DNA of 51,278 nucleotides from Bradyrhizobium sp. URHD0069 (GCF_000701345.1 NZ_JNIJ01000045.1:1-51278), one strand, 5' to 3'; shown: positions 23,254 through 33,022, counted from the stretch's first letter. Notes: generated by a model from the sequence alone, not told the origin. Made by a program: numbers and translations.

Positions 23254-26200
23254 TTAGCTGCACCCCGTCGTGCTTCCACACGTATCGCACTTCATGCACG
23301 TGCCATTCCGCACCAGCGTGAAATTCCCGCATTCGCCGCACATCTCGCCTTCGTAGCCCTTGGCCTTGGCTTCGGCGCGGCGTTCGGCTTTCGACGGTGC
23401 GGCGGCGGCCGCGGCGCCGGCCTTGCTCCACTGCATGGCCTCCAGCTTTTCGGTCGGCGAGAGGTCGTGCTGGGCTTCCTGCTTCAGCGCGACCGAGCCT
23501 TCGACGGCGTCGCTGTTGCGGGCGGTTGCGCCGTGCTGGGACATCGAGGTGACGTTGCCGGAGGCGCGGGCGTCGGTCTCGCCGGTGCTGACGCCGCGCA
23601 TGACGACGAGATTGTCGGTGCGCGAGCGGGTCAGGCCTTTCGACAGATACTTGTTGCTCGGCGCGTCCGGCTGTTTGCCTTCCTCGACGCCCTTGCCCAT
23701 GGCGTCGAAGTTGGACTCAGAGGGATCGACATGGGCGAGATCGAAGCGGCTCATGTAGCTGACCGCGAGTTCGCGGAACACATAGTCCAGGATCGAGGTC
23801 GCGTATTTGATGGAGTCGTTGCCCTGCACGGGCCCTGCGGGCTCGAAGCGGGTGAAGGTGAAGGCGTCGACATATTCCTCCAGCGGCACGCCGTATTGCA
23901 GGCCGAGCGACACCGCGATGGCGAAATTGTTGATGAAGGAGCGCAGCGCCGCGCCTTCCTTGTGCATGTCGATGAATATCTCGCCGATCCGGCCGTCGTC
24001 ATATTCCCCGGTGCGCAGGTAAACCTTGTGCCCGCCGACCACGGCCTTCTGGGTGTAACCCTTGCGGCGGTCCGGCATCTTCTCGCGCTCGCGCATCACG
24101 ATGATGCGCTCGACCAGTTTTTCGACGATCTTTTCGGAGACCTGCGCGGTACGCGCGGCCATCGGCTTGTCGTAGAAGGTGTCGATCGCGTCGTCTTCCT
24201 CCTCGTCGTCGCTGATCAACTGCGAGTTCAGCGGCTGCGACAGCTTCGAGCCGTCGCGGTAGAGCGCGTTGGCCTTCAAGGCGAGCTTCCAGGAGAGCAA
24301 ATAGGCCTCCTTGCAATCCTCCACCGTGGCGTCGTTCGGCATGTTGATGGTCTTGGAGATCGCACCCGAAATGAACGGCTGCGCCGCCGCCATCATGCGG
24401 ATGTGGCTTTCCACGGAGAGATAGCGCTTGCCGATCTTGCCGCAGGGATTGGCGCAATCGAACACGCTGTAATGCTCGGCCTTCAGATGCGGCGCGCCTT
24501 CCACCGTCATCGCGCCGCAGATGTGCACGTTGGCGGCCTCGATCTCGCGCTTTGAGAATCCGATCGCGGCGAGCAGGTCGAAGTTCGGCGCCGCGATGGT
24601 TTCCGGTTCGATCTTCAGGGTATCGCGCAAAAAGTCTTCGCCGAAGGTCCATTTGTTGAAGGCGAATTTGATGTCGAACGCGGTCGGCAGCGCGGCTTCC
24701 ACTTTTGCGAGAGCTTCATCGGTGAAGCCCTTGGCACTCAAGGTAGAAACGTTGATGGCCGGCGCGTTGGAGAGCGAGCCGTGGCCGACGGCATAGGCCT
24801 CAATCTCCGCGATGTCGCTCTCGCGGTAGCCGAGCGCGCGCAGCGCCTCGGGAACCGCGCGGTTGATGATCTTCCAGTAGCCGCCGCCGGCGAGCTTCTT
24901 GAATTTCACCAGCGCGAAATCAGGCTCGATGCCGGTGGTGTCGCAATCCATCACCAGACCGATGGTGCCGGTCGGCGCCACTACCGTGGTCTGCGCGTTG
25001 CGGTAGCCATGGAGTTCGCCGAGTTCGAGCGCCTTGTCCCAGGCGGCCTTGGCGTGGACGATGATATCCTGCTGCTTGCAGGAGGCATGATCGAGCGGCA
25101 CCGGACTGACGGCCAGCGCCTCATAGCCTCTGCTTTCGCCATGCGCGGCGCGGCGGTGGTTGCGGATCACCCGCAGCATGTGCGCGGCATTCTTCTTGTA
25201 GCCGGGGAAGGGGCCCAACTCCTTGGCCATCTCGGCAGACGTCGCGTAGCTGATGCCGGTCATGATGGCGGAGAGCGCGCCGCACAGCGCGCGGCCTTCC
25301 CTGGAGTCGTAGGGCAGGCCCATGGTCATCAACAGACCGCCGATATTGGCGAAGCCGAGCCCCAGCGTGCGGAATTCGTAGGACAGTTCCGCGATCGCTT
25401 TCGACGGAAACTGCGCCATCATCACGGAGATTTCGAGCACCACGGTCCAGAGCCGGCACAGATGCTCGTAGGAATCCACGTCAAAGGTTTTCGTCGTGGT
25501 GTTGTAGAAGGTGATCAGATTGGCCGAGGCCAGATTGCAGGCGGTGTCGTCCAGGAACATGTATTCCGAGCACGGATTGGACGCGCGGATCTCGCCGGAC
25601 GCCTTGCAGGTGTGCCAGTCGTTCATGGTGGTGTTGAAGTGCAGGCCGGGATCGGCGGAGGCCCAGGCGGCGTGGCCGATTTTCTCCCAGAGGTCGCGCG
25701 CTTTAAGAGTCTTGACGATCTTCTTGTTGGTGCGGCCGATCAGGTTCCAGTCGCCGTCGGTTTCCACCGCGCGCAGAAAATCGTCCTTCAGCGATACCGA
25801 ATTGTTGGAGTTCTGGCCGGAGACCGTGAGGTAGGCTTCCGAATCCCAGTCGGTGTCAAGAATCGGAAAATCGATCTCCTTGTAGCCTTGCCTGGCGAAC
25901 TGGATGACGCGCTTGATCATGCCGTCGGTGACCATGGCGCGGCGCGCCAGCTTGATCTCGCGGCGCAACGCCGGGTTCTTCTCGGGATCGAAACAGTCGT
26001 CGCCGGAGCCTTCGCAATTGACGCAGGCTTTCAGCACCGCCTTGAGGTGCCGCTGGTTGAGCTTCGAGCCGGTCACGAGAGCGGCGACCTTCTGCTCCTC
26101 CTTCACCTTCCAGTCGATATAGGTCTCGATGTCGGGATGGTCGGCATCGACCACCACCATCTTGGCGGCGCGGCGCGTGGTGCCGCCGGACTTGATCGCG

Positions 26201-26997
26201 CCGGCGGCACGATCGCCGATCTTGAGGAAGCTCATCAGGCCCGAGGAGCGGCCGCCGCCGGAAAGCTTTTCGCCTTCGCCGCGCAGCCGCGAGAAGTTCG
26301 ATCCCGTGCCGGAGCCGTATTTGAACAGGCGGGCTTCACGCACCCAGAGGTCCATGATGCCGCCCTCGTTGACGAGGTCGTCGGCGATGCCCTGGATGAA
26401 GCAGGCGTGCGGCTGCGGATGCTCGTAAGCCGATTTCGATTTTGTAAGTTTGCCGGTCTTCCAGTCCACGTAATAGTGGCCCTGGCCGGGGCCATCGACG
26501 CCATAGGCCCAGTGCAGGCCGGTGTTGAACCACTGCGGCGAATTCGGCGCCACCATCTGCTTCGCCAGCATGTAGCGCAGCTCGTCGGAGAACGCGCGCG
26601 CGTCTTCTTCCGACGAGAAGTAGCCGCCCTTCCAGCCCCAATAGGTCCAGCAGCCGGCGAGGCGGTCGAACACCTGCTTGGCGGAGAGTTCGCTGACATA
26701 GCGCTCGGACTCGGGCAGGGCGGCCAGCGCCTCGGTGTCCGGCACCGAGCGCCACAGCCATGACGGCACGGTCTCTTCCTCGACCTTCTTCAGCCGCGCG
26801 GCGACGCCGGCTTTGCGGAAATACTTCTGAGCCAGCACGTCGGAGGCGACCTGCGACCAGAACTCCGGCACCTCGACGTTTTCGAGACGAAATACCACCG
26901 AGCCGTCGGGATTGCGGATCTCAGATGTCGTCAATCTGAAATCAATTCCTGCGTAGGGTGACTGGCCTTCAGTGGTGTTGCGTCGTTCGATTCGCAT
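23254..26997 (-). CDS. nrdJ: Vitamin B12-dependent (class II) ribonucleoside-diphosphate reductase
   Basis: 1247 residues from MRIERRNTTEGQSPYAGIDF; the frame is open 162 nt further but without conservation. It reduces ribonucleotides to deoxyribonucleotides using adenosylcobalamin, independent of oxygen. Visible: MVAPNSPQWFNTGLHWAYG, the glycine-rich KYGSGTGSNFSRLRG, the substrate/catalytic SNPCSEYMFLDDTACNLAS, VAPTGTIGLVMDCDTTGIEP, and at the C-terminus a zinc-ribbon/redox tail CGECGNFTLVRNGTCMKCDTCG ending TTGCS. This long form is typical of Rhizobiales, where it is often the main reductase. A short Asp/Glu-rich insert (SDDEEEDDAIDTFYDKP) precedes the tail region. Intrinsic terminator downstream; I saw no B12 riboswitch upstream. 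Confidence 0.97.
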   Translation of the reverse strand: MRIERRNTTEGQSPYAGIDFRLTTSEIRNPDGSVVFRLENVEVPEFWSQVASDVLAQKYFRKAGVAARLKKVEEETVPSWLWRSVPDTEALAALPESERYVSELSAKQVFDRLAGCWTYWGWKGGYFSSEEDARAFSDELRYMLAKQMVAPNSPQWFNTGLHWAYGVDGPGQGHYYVDWKTGKLTKSKSAYEHPQPHACFIQGIADDLVNEGGIMDLWVREARLFKYGSGTGSNFSRLRGEGEKLSGGGRSSGLMSFLKIGDRAAGAIKSGGTTRRAAKMVVVDADHPDIETYIDWKVKEEQKVAALVTGSKLNQRHLKAVLKACVNCEGSGDDCFDPEKNPALRREIKLARRAMVTDGMIKRVIQFARQGYKEIDFPILDTDWDSEAYLTVSGQNSNNSVSLKDDFLRAVETDGDWNLIGRTNKKIVKTLKARDLWEKIGHAAWASADPGLHFNTTMNDWHTCKASGEIRASNPCSEYMFLDDTACNLASANLITFYNTTTKTFDVDSYEHLCRLWTVVLEISVMMAQFPSKAIAELSYEFRTLGLGFANIGGLLMTMGLPYDSREGRALCGALSAIMTGISYATSAEMAKELGPFPGYKKNAAHMLRVIRNHRRAAHGESRGYEALAVSPVPLDHASCKQQDIIVHAKAAWDKALELGELHGYRNAQTTVVAPTGTIGLVMDCDTTGIEPDFALVKFKKLAGGGYWKIINRAVPEALRALGYRESDIAEIEAYAVGHGSLSNAPAINVSTLSAKGFTDEALAKVEAALPTAFDIKFAFNKWTFGEDFLRDTLKIEPETIAAPNFDLLAAIGFSKREIEAANVHICGAMTVEGAPHLKAEHYSVFDCANPCGKIGKRYLSVESHIRMMAAAQPFISGAISKTINMPNDATVEDCKEAYLLSWKLALKANALYRDGSKLSQPLNSQLISDDEEEDDAIDTFYDKPMAARTAQVSEKIVEKLVERIIVMREREKMPDRRKGYTQKAVVGGHKVYLRTGEYDDGRIGEIFIDMHKEGAALRSFINNFAIAVSLGLQYGVPLEEYVDAFTFTRFEPAGPVQGNDSIKYATSILDYVFRELAVSYMSRFDLAHVDPSESNFDAMGKGVEEGKQPDAPSNKYLSKGLTRSRTDNLVVMRGVSTGETDARASGNVTSMSQHGATARNSDAVEGSVALKQEAQHDLSPTEKLEAMQWSKAGAAAAAAPSKAERRAEAKAKGYEGEMCGECGNFTLVRNGTCMKCDTCGSTTGCS

Positions 26998-27725
26998 GGT
27001 CGTGCCCCGTCCTTCTTGACCGGCTCGCTCTACCGCGGCGCCGGGTGGTTTTCCTTGAGCGAACCCTTGAGTCACAGTCTTGCAACTGCGGCCCGAAACG
27101 TTCGCACGCTCAGCCGGTGGACCGGCCTGTTTCTCTCTGCGAAAAATCGATGCGAGCATCGATCTTGTCGCGGCACGATGCCGGTTGATTTCCGGCCCGT
27201 GCTTTCAACGCCCCAACTCGTTACTTGAGCCGTTTTTGGCTCGTTTTAGCGCCCGAAGATCCCCAGAATTCAGGGCAGACAAGCCCAACACCTGCTGCCT
27301 CGACCGGCGGCCGGAGTGGTTATTATGGAGCCCTTCTGGGAGCGACCGGCGGGACCCAAACACACTCGCGCCGAACAGGACCAAAGCTAGGACAACTCCG
27401 TTGCGCCCGTCAAGGACTAGTACGAGTTCCTGAATCAAATACTAAATATGGTGGAAAAGGGAGAAAAACAGGGGGTCCCTCGCGCGCCCTGTCATGCCAA
27501 GTATCAGTGAGTCCTCAGGGATTCCCAAGAGAAAAAAATTGTTCGAGCGGGGTGAATTTGCGCTTCGCCCGCTGTTCACAGGGCAAGTATTTTTTGTCCG
27601 GGAAGGGTTGCTCTCGCGAGACTCACCTGACGCTGCGGAACTGCGGGCTGGCATGCCCGCCCGCCGATGGTCTCCGGCCCCGATAACCGGCAAGGTGCCA
27701 CCGATTCTTACCGGTCGTTATCCCC
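26998..27725. other. Divergent intergenic region between nrdJ and the EamA gene
   Basis: It must hold both promoters. No cobalamin-riboswitch core was found by eye. 27430-27600 is AT-richer and contains the self-complementary runs ACAGGGGGTCCCT and GCTGTTCACAGGGC, but I cannot assign them. The short frames on both strands look like shadows. Confidence 0.5.
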
Positions 27726-28625
27726 ATGGCAGACTCAAAATCGGCGACCGCGCGTGCTCACATCACGCCCGCAGGCCTCATGTTCCTCGCCATCACCTCG
27801 GTCGGCTGGGGCTTCAACTGGCCGGTCACCAAATATCTCCTGAGCGAACTGCCGCCGCTGATCATGCGCGGCTCGACCGGCGTGATCGGGGCGAGCCTGC
27901 TGGCGCTGCTGGCCATTTTCAGCGGCCAGAGCCTGCGCGTTCCCCGCGAATTGTGGCCGCGGCTGGTGCTGGCCGCCTTCCTCAACGTCACCTGCTGGAT
28001 GGCCCTGATGGGATTGGCGTTGCTTTGGCTGCCGGCCAGCGAGGCCGCGCTGATCGCCTACACCATGCCGATCTGGGCCTCGATTCTGGCGTGGCCCATT
28101 CTCGGCGAGCGGCCGAATCTGTTGCGCGTCATCTCGCTTGTCATGGCGTTCGCGGGTCTGGCGGCGATCATGGGCGGCAATGGATTTGCCGCGAGCGCGG
28201 CGAAGATGCCGGGAATCATCATGGCGCTCGGCGGCGCCCTCGGCTTTGCGCTCGGCACCGTGTTGGCGAAGAAGCTGCCGCTCGACTTGCCGCCGCTCTC
28301 CGCCGCGGCCTGGCAGATCGGAATCGGCTGCCTGCCGGTGGCGATGGTCGGTCTGCTGGTCGAAAAGGCCGACGTGGCGGCATTATCCAATCTCGGCTGG
28401 ATCCTGCTCGTCTATGCGACGGTGATCCAGTTCTGCGTCGCCTATGTAAGCTGGTTCGCAGCACTTGCGCGTCTGCCGGCTTCCGTCGCGGCGATCGGCA
28501 CCATGGCGGTGCCGGTGATCGGCGTCGCCGCGTCCGCGGTGGCGCTGCACGAGCCGCTCGGCGTCGGCCAGATCGCAGCGCTGATCTTTACGCTCGCCGG
28601 CGTCGCGCTGGCGACGCGTTCATAA
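27726..28625 (+). CDS. EamA/DMT-family transporter
   Basis: 299 residues, ten predicted membrane segments in two EamA halves. The first half opens GLMFLAITSVGWGFNWPVTK, has LNVTCWMALMGLALLWLPAS and the end-of-half motif YTMPIWASILAWPILGERP. The second half starts GIIMALGGALGFALGTVLAK and ends TMAVPVIGVAASAVALHEPL, then GQIAALIFTLAGVALA. Members of this family export amino acids, nucleosides or metabolites across the inner membrane; the substrate is not predictable. A 13-bp perfect hairpin follows. Confidence 0.9.
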   Translation: MADSKSATARAHITPAGLMFLAITSVGWGFNWPVTKYLLSELPPLIMRGSTGVIGASLLALLAIFSGQSLRVPRELWPRLVLAAFLNVTCWMALMGLALLWLPASEAALIAYTMPIWASILAWPILGERPNLLRVISLVMAFAGLAAIMGGNGFAASAAKMPGIIMALGGALGFALGTVLAKKLPLDLPPLSAAAWQIGIGCLPVAMVGLLVEKADVAALSNLGWILLVYATVIQFCVAYVSWFAALARLPASVAAIGTMAVPVIGVAASAVALHEPLGVGQIAALIFTLAGVALATRS

Positions 28626-28647
28626 ACGACCACGCGTTCATAAACGA
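28614..28647. repeat. 16-bp direct repeat across the EamA stop codon
   Basis: ACGCGTTCATAAACGA occurs at 28614-28629 and again at 28632-28647, so the stop codon context TTCATAA is duplicated. Confidence 0.85.
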
Positions 28648-28680
28648 GAAGGACGGCGCAGGGGGAATGCGCCGTCCTTC
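28648..28680. terminator. Perfect hairpin between convergent EamA and BA14K genes
   Basis: 13-bp perfect arms GAAGGACGGCGCA/TGCGCCGTCCTTC with a 7-nt loop. No clear U-run on either side, but the position between two convergent stops suggests a bidirectional terminator. Confidence 0.65.
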
Positions 28681-28703
28681 GAGATTGCACCGTGCGATGT
28701 TGG

Positions 28704-29429
28704 TTACGGGCAGGGATGCCGCAAACCGTCATAGCCGAGATACGTTCCCGACGCGGGATCGTAGGATTTGAATTTCTGCGTGCAGTAGGCAACTGTATCG
28801 TCGCCGATCGGAGCCGCGACGGCCGCGACGGCGCCATCATCGTAGTAGCCGCCATCGTCGTAATACTGGTCGTCGTAGTAACTCGGCGCGTAATAGTCCG
28901 ATCCACCATAATAGCCGTAGCCCGGCGAGGCGAGCGCGCCGCCGATCACAGCCCCGGCGACCGCGCCCGGAATAAAGCCGCCGCCACCGCGGTGGTAACG
29001 ATAGCCGGCGTAGCGACCGCGCCAGCCGTCGCCGTAGCCACCACGCCAGCTTCCGCCGCCGCTATAACGCGTCACCGGAGCGCCCGCGGCGCGACCTATT
29101 TGCGGCGTAGCTGCCGCGGCAGCGCCGCCGCCGAATTGCGGAGCCGCTGTGCGGAAACGATTGCTAGCCGCAACTCCGCCGCCACCTAGTTGCGGAGCAG
29201 CTACCGCCGCAGCGGCGCCGCCACCCAATTGCGGCGCAGCTGCGCGAAAACCACCCGCCCCAGCGCCGCCGCCACCGCCCATTCGTACGGCCGGAGCGCC
29301 ACCTCCGCCGCCCGGCGCAGCGACGCCGGCCCTGGCGCGATTGGAACCCTGGGCGAAACTGGTCGAGGCCAGCGTCGGCAAAACCAGGGCCACTGCAGCA
29401 GCGGTACTCAAAATCTTCAGACTGATCAT
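28704..29429 (-). CDS. BA14K-family secreted Gly/Ala-rich protein
   Basis: 241 residues from MISLKILSTAAAVALVLPTL, cleavage near SFAQ; GGAG lies 7-8 nt upstream (alternative ATG at 29441). The mature protein is low-complexity: runs of Gly/Ala with the repeated unit APQLGGG/APQFGGG (residues about 60-110), a GWRGRYAGYRYHRGGGGFIPGAVAGAVIGGALA segment, a Tyr/Asp-rich YYDDQYYDDGGYYDD stretch, and the C-terminal BA14K signature DDTVAYCTQKFKSYDPASGT followed by YLGYDGLRHPCP. BA14K proteins, first described in Brucella as immunoreactive and lectin-like, are cell-envelope proteins common in Rhizobiales. Confidence 0.85.
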   Translation of the reverse strand: MISLKILSTAAAVALVLPTLASTSFAQGSNRARAGVAAPGGGGGAPAVRMGGGGGAGAGGFRAAAPQLGGGAAAAVAAPQLGGGGVAASNRFRTAAPQFGGGAAAAATPQIGRAAGAPVTRYSGGGSWRGGYGDGWRGRYAGYRYHRGGGGFIPGAVAGAVIGGALASPGYGYYGGSDYYAPSYYDDQYYDDGGYYDDGAVAAVAAPIGDDTVAYCTQKFKSYDPASGTYLGYDGLRHPCP

Positions 29430-29692
29430 TATCGGCTCCATGTGCGGGTCATGATCCAACCCTTTCAGAGGACGGACGTTCCCGAGCCTCGCACCCATTG
29501 TGCGCGCGGCGAGACTGCCGGCTTGGAACTGTATGCGGAATGAACGGATTGCGCCGATTTCGCGACAACCAGTCGCCAAAACCCTCGGCTCGCGCGCTTC
29601 GCCCGATCGGGGCAAAGCGAGCGGACATTACTGGACAATTCGGCCTGCCAATGGCATCAGAACCGCAAGCGCTCTCGAACCGGCCAGACCTT

Positions 29693-30103
29693 ATGAAACA
29701 GTTTCTGCTCAAGTTTTTCACGTGGTGGAACGGCCAGACCTTCGGCACGCAATTGTGGACCTGGCGGTTTGGCGAACCGGTGGGCGAGGACGAGCAGGGT
29801 AACCGCTACTTTCGGACCCGCGGCGGCAAGATCGATCCATCGCTCGGTTTCGAGCGGCGCTGGGTGATCTATAACGGCTATGCCGAGGCCACGCGCGTGC
29901 CGCCGTCATGGCACGGCTGGCTGCACCACACCGTCGACGTCCCGCCGACGGAAGAGAGCTACACGCCGCACGCGTGGGAAAAGCCGCACGTCCCCAACAT
30001 GACGGGAACGCCGGCGGCCTACCGGCCGTCCGGCTCGACGCTGGCAAGCGGCCGCCGCCCCAAGGCCACCGGCGACTACCAGCCGTGGACGCCCGGGAAA
30101 TGA
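29693..30103 (+). CDS. NADH:ubiquinone oxidoreductase accessory subunit, NDUFA12/B17.2 family
   Basis: 136 residues from MKQFLLKFFTWWNGQTFGTQ; the longer frame from 29498 is not supported. The family signature is clear: GEPVGEDEQGNRYF, FERRWVIYNGYAEATRVPPSWHGWLHHTVD, PPTEESY and a Pro-rich tail YRPSGSTLASGRRP ending YQPWTPGK. In alphaproteobacteria and mitochondria this supernumerary subunit binds the peripheral arm of complex I. It is encoded away from the nuo operon, as usual. Confidence 0.93.
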   Translation: MKQFLLKFFTWWNGQTFGTQLWTWRFGEPVGEDEQGNRYFRTRGGKIDPSLGFERRWVIYNGYAEATRVPPSWHGWLHHTVDVPPTEESYTPHAWEKPHVPNMTGTPAAYRPSGSTLASGRRPKATGDYQPWTPGK

Positions 30104-30133
30104 GCGTCGAATGACAACGAGATCCTGCAGGGC

Positions 30134-32242
30134 TCACTGATCCAACGCGTCCAAGCGATCCTTCGCCTTCTGAATTCCGCGGGCATGAGCCTTCGCATAG
30201 AGTTCGCGCGCCTTCGTCGCATCGCCGCGCGTTCCGTATGTCCCCGATGTGGAGAGAATGGCGGGATCATAGGTCTCCGCAAGCGTGAAGCTTGCTAGGG
30301 CGCTACCCGTCTCGGCAGCGCGCTCAAGCACGAGCCGCGCCGCGCTGATATTTCCCTGATCGAGCAGTGCGCTGGCGCGCGCCATCAACTTGGCCAGATC
30401 CGGACCTTGCGACGCCGGCTGCTTCGGAGCGGGTTCCTCCACAGCTTGCGTCACATCGGCGACCTGGCTATTCGCAGCGTGCTTAAGCGTCGCGCGCGTA
30501 TCGATCGCGGGCTGCGCCGATTCAGGCGCCATTGCCAGTTTTTGCGACAGCGCATCGGCCCCGTCGCGCTCCTGCTGCGGTCCCACCGTCGTCTTCTCCG
30601 CAGTCTGCTTGACCTGCGCCGCATCGTCGCGCGCCTTGTTCAGCAGCGCTACGTTTGCCTCGATTTCGCGGCGCGCCATCGCGAGTTCGCTCGCCAGCGC
30701 GGCACCGCGCGCGCTTTCCTCGTCGAGCGCTTGACGATGTTGCGCCGCGCTTGCGGTTAGCTCTTGTCGCGCGGCGGTGGCATTCTGGCGCTCCTGTTCG
30801 AGCAATTGTGCGGAATTCGCGGCCGCCGCCTCGGCCGCGTCGCGCTCTTGCTGCAGAGATTGTCGCAGTTCCGCCATTGCGCTCTCCGTCGCCTGCTCGA
30901 GCTGCTTTGTTTCGTCGCTCGCCTTGCGCAACAGCGCCGCCTGCGTCTCAATCTCGCGCTGCGCCTCCGCGAGTTCGCTCCACAGTGCGGCACGGCGCGC
31001 GCGTTCCTCCTCGAGCGCTTGACGATGTTGCGCCGTGGTCGCGGTCAGCTCTTGTCGTGCGGCGGTGGCATTCGGGCGCTCCTGTCCAAGCAATTGCGCG
31101 GAGTTCGCGGCCTCCGCCTCGGCCCCGTCGCGCTCTTGCTGCAGTCCCACCGTCGTCTTCTCCGCAGTCTGCTTGAACTGCGCCGCATCGTCGCGCGCCT
31201 TGTTCAGCAGCGCTACGTTTGCCTCGATTTCGCGGCGCGCCATCGCGAGTTCGCTCGCCAGCGCGGCACCGCGCGCGCGTTCCTCGTCGAGCACTTGACG
31301 ATGTTGCGCCGGGCTCGCCGTCAGTTCTTGTCGCGCGGCGGTCAACTCCTGCGTGAGGGCGACCGTTTTTTCGCGCTCCTGTCCGAGCAATTGCGCGGAG
31401 TTCGCGGCCGCCGCCTCGGCGCCGTCGCGCTCCTGCTGCAGCCCCACCGTCGTCTTCTCCGCAGTCTGCTTGAACTGCGCCGCATCGTCGCGCGCCTTGT
31501 TCAGCAGCGCTACGTTTGCCTCGATTTCGCGGCGCGCCATCGCGAGTTCGCTCGCCAGCGCGGCACCGCGAGCGCGTTCCTCGTCGAGCGCTTGACGATC
31601 TTGCGCCGGGTTCGCCGTCAGTTCTTGTCGCGCGGCGATCAACTCCTGCGTGAGGGCGACCGTTTTTTCGCGCTCCTGTCCGAGCAATTGCGCGGTGTTC
31701 GCGGCCTCCGTCCGCAGCTGCAGATTGAGCCCATCGATAACGCGCCGAGCCTCGGCCAGCTCATTCGCCAAAATCTGAGCGCGCTGCTCCTTCTCCAAAG
31801 ATTGTCGCGCTTCCGGCGCGGACGCGGCTTGCTTCACCTCCGCAGGTTCCTGCGCCCGCGCTCTGGCCTGATCGGCCTCTGCGTACTGCTGAAGCGCCAA
31901 TAAGTCGGTCTTCCACTGGATCTCTTGCTCGAAATACAGGCCGATGAGCGCCGCCACGATGACAGTCGCCGTGATCGAGGAAGCCGCAAATCGCCGCCGC
32001 GCACGCGGCGAGGACGGCCCGACCTGAGAGGCGTTGCTCGATCCTTCGTCCTCTTGCAGGAGATATTTATCGCTCGGCATTGGATGCCAATGTGTCGGCG
32101 CGATCTTGCTCGGGTCGCCGTTTTCTCCGACCCATTCACCCGTTTCAGCCGACCCATGAGCGACGTCATAGGTCTCACTTGCGTCATGCTCGAGAATGAC
32201 GACTTTCCCACCTCTCGGTGCGGTTTCGATCGCGTGGCGCAT
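30134..32242 (-). CDS. Membrane-anchored coiled-coil protein with four ~96-99-residue repeats and a Sel1/TPR end
   Basis: 702 residues from MRHAIETAPRGGKVVILEHD; an upstream ATG at 32320 would add 26. Order: a small cytoplasmic domain (ETYDVAHGSAETGEWVGENG, HWHPMPSDKYL), one membrane helix (SSITATVIVAALIGLYF, about residues 88-104), a long Gln/Glu/Ala-rich coiled coil containing four tandem repeats, and a Sel1/TPR tail (LARASALLDQGNISAARLVL, then SALASFTLAETYDPAILSTS and KARELYAKAHARGIQKAKDRL). It belongs to a multi-copy Bradyrhizobium family of unknown function, probably an envelope-spanning scaffold. The repeats are nearly identical at DNA level, so repeat number may vary between strains. 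Confidence 0.75.
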   Translation of the reverse strand: MRHAIETAPRGGKVVILEHDASETYDVAHGSAETGEWVGENGDPSKIAPTHWHPMPSDKYLLQEDEGSSNASQVGPSSPRARRRFAASSITATVIVAALIGLYFEQEIQWKTDLLALQQYAEADQARARAQEPAEVKQAASAPEARQSLEKEQRAQILANELAEARRVIDGLNLQLRTEAANTAQLLGQEREKTVALTQELIAARQELTANPAQDRQALDEERARGAALASELAMARREIEANVALLNKARDDAAQFKQTAEKTTVGLQQERDGAEAAAANSAQLLGQEREKTVALTQELTAARQELTASPAQHRQVLDEERARGAALASELAMARREIEANVALLNKARDDAAQFKQTAEKTTVGLQQERDGAEAEAANSAQLLGQERPNATAARQELTATTAQHRQALEEERARRAALWSELAEAQREIETQAALLRKASDETKQLEQATESAMAELRQSLQQERDAAEAAAANSAQLLEQERQNATAARQELTASAAQHRQALDEESARGAALASELAMARREIEANVALLNKARDDAAQVKQTAEKTTVGPQQERDGADALSQKLAMAPESAQPAIDTRATLKHAANSQVADVTQAVEEPAPKQPASQGPDLAKLMARASALLDQGNISAARLVLERAAETGSALASFTLAETYDPAILSTSGTYGTRGDATKARELYAKAHARGIQKAKDRLDALDQ
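30533..31687 (-). repeat. Four tandem in-frame repeats inside the coiled-coil gene
   Basis: Units on the minus strand: 31687-31391, 31390-31094 (99 codons each), 31093-30806 (96) and 30805-30533 (91). Each starts LLxQER and includes AARQELTA, a HRQALDEE-type segment and, in three of four, ASELAMARREIEANVALLNK. Units 1 and 2 differ at only a handful of residues. Confidence 0.9.
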
Positions 32243-32609
32243 GTACGAGACCGGTCTTATGGCGGGCCCGCCAGATGGCCCACACCTTGATTGTGAATCG
32301 GTGTGGCGTTTGCCCCCCAATCAGCGTCCAACAATGTTGAACGCCGATTGACACTCTATCCGTTTGACACCCTAACCGGCGGCTTGGCCTATCGAATACT
32401 ACTCCTTTGGAGGTATTGGCCCACTCTTACGTGGCATGGCCGGTGAACGTACCTTGTTGATGCGCATCGTTCCCCGCGCTGAAGCTCTCTCAGAGGCCGC
32501 CGCCGTCAGTTGGCTTGAGGCGACGACGATGTGGGGTTTGGAGGGAGAGCGGACTCCCTCATTCCCGCCATCCAAGCCCAACGAGTTCTTGCCTAGCCAA
32601 CGCCCTTCC

Positions 32610-32646
<37 letters not shown>

Positions 32647-32714
32647 GGATGCAGGCCGACTGATTGGACGAGCGGAGTAATTCCTCAAGCGGGGGGAATG
32701 AGCGGAACGCGACT

Positions 32715-32896
32715 CATGGTCCAACATACCCCGCTGGAAGTGTGCGGGCTTGCGTTCCTGCTGGCAGAGACCTACGATTCACGTGTGCTCTCGTTGTGGA
32801 ACCCGCATGCTATTCCCGGCGACTGTGAAAAGGCGCGAGCTCTACGCGCGTGCAGGAATCACACAGGCGCGAGCGCGGATCGAGGCAACGAAATAG
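32715..32896 (+). pseudogene. Frameshifted C-terminal fragment of a Sel1/coiled-coil family gene
   Basis: One frame reads GLAFLLAETYDSRVLSLWNP, then the next frame reads RELYARAGITQARARIEATK and stops at 32896. Joined, they match the tail of the protein at 30134-32242 (SFTLAETYDPAILSTS ... RELYAKAHARGIQKAKDRL). The frameshift lies near 32828-32840. The gene's 5' part is missing and replaced by the microsatellite region. Confidence 0.72.
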
Positions 32897-33022
32897 GCGC
32901 CACGAACATCGGCGAAGGCGCGATCTGCGGGCCGGATTGATCGAGGGCAGGCCGGCCTACAGAAGAGTGCCATGTGCGGCAGAGTCCCACATGCGGCGCG
33001 ACTGGGCTAGGCGGAGCCTACG

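Noticed and set aside
24781..26763. 660-codon plus-strand open frame inside nrdJ
   Set aside because: Antisense shadow of a well-conserved gene; sequence is His/Arg/Val-rich without motifs.
26998..27500. Cobalamin riboswitch upstream of nrdJ
   Set aside because: Expected because class II reductases can be B12-regulated, but I could not find a B12-box-like core or the surrounding stems on the minus strand.
30390..31903. Long plus-strand open frames opposite the coiled-coil gene
   Set aside because: They are antisense shadows caused by GC3 bias and the repeats; composition is Arg/Leu-rich and no family or ribosome binding site fits.
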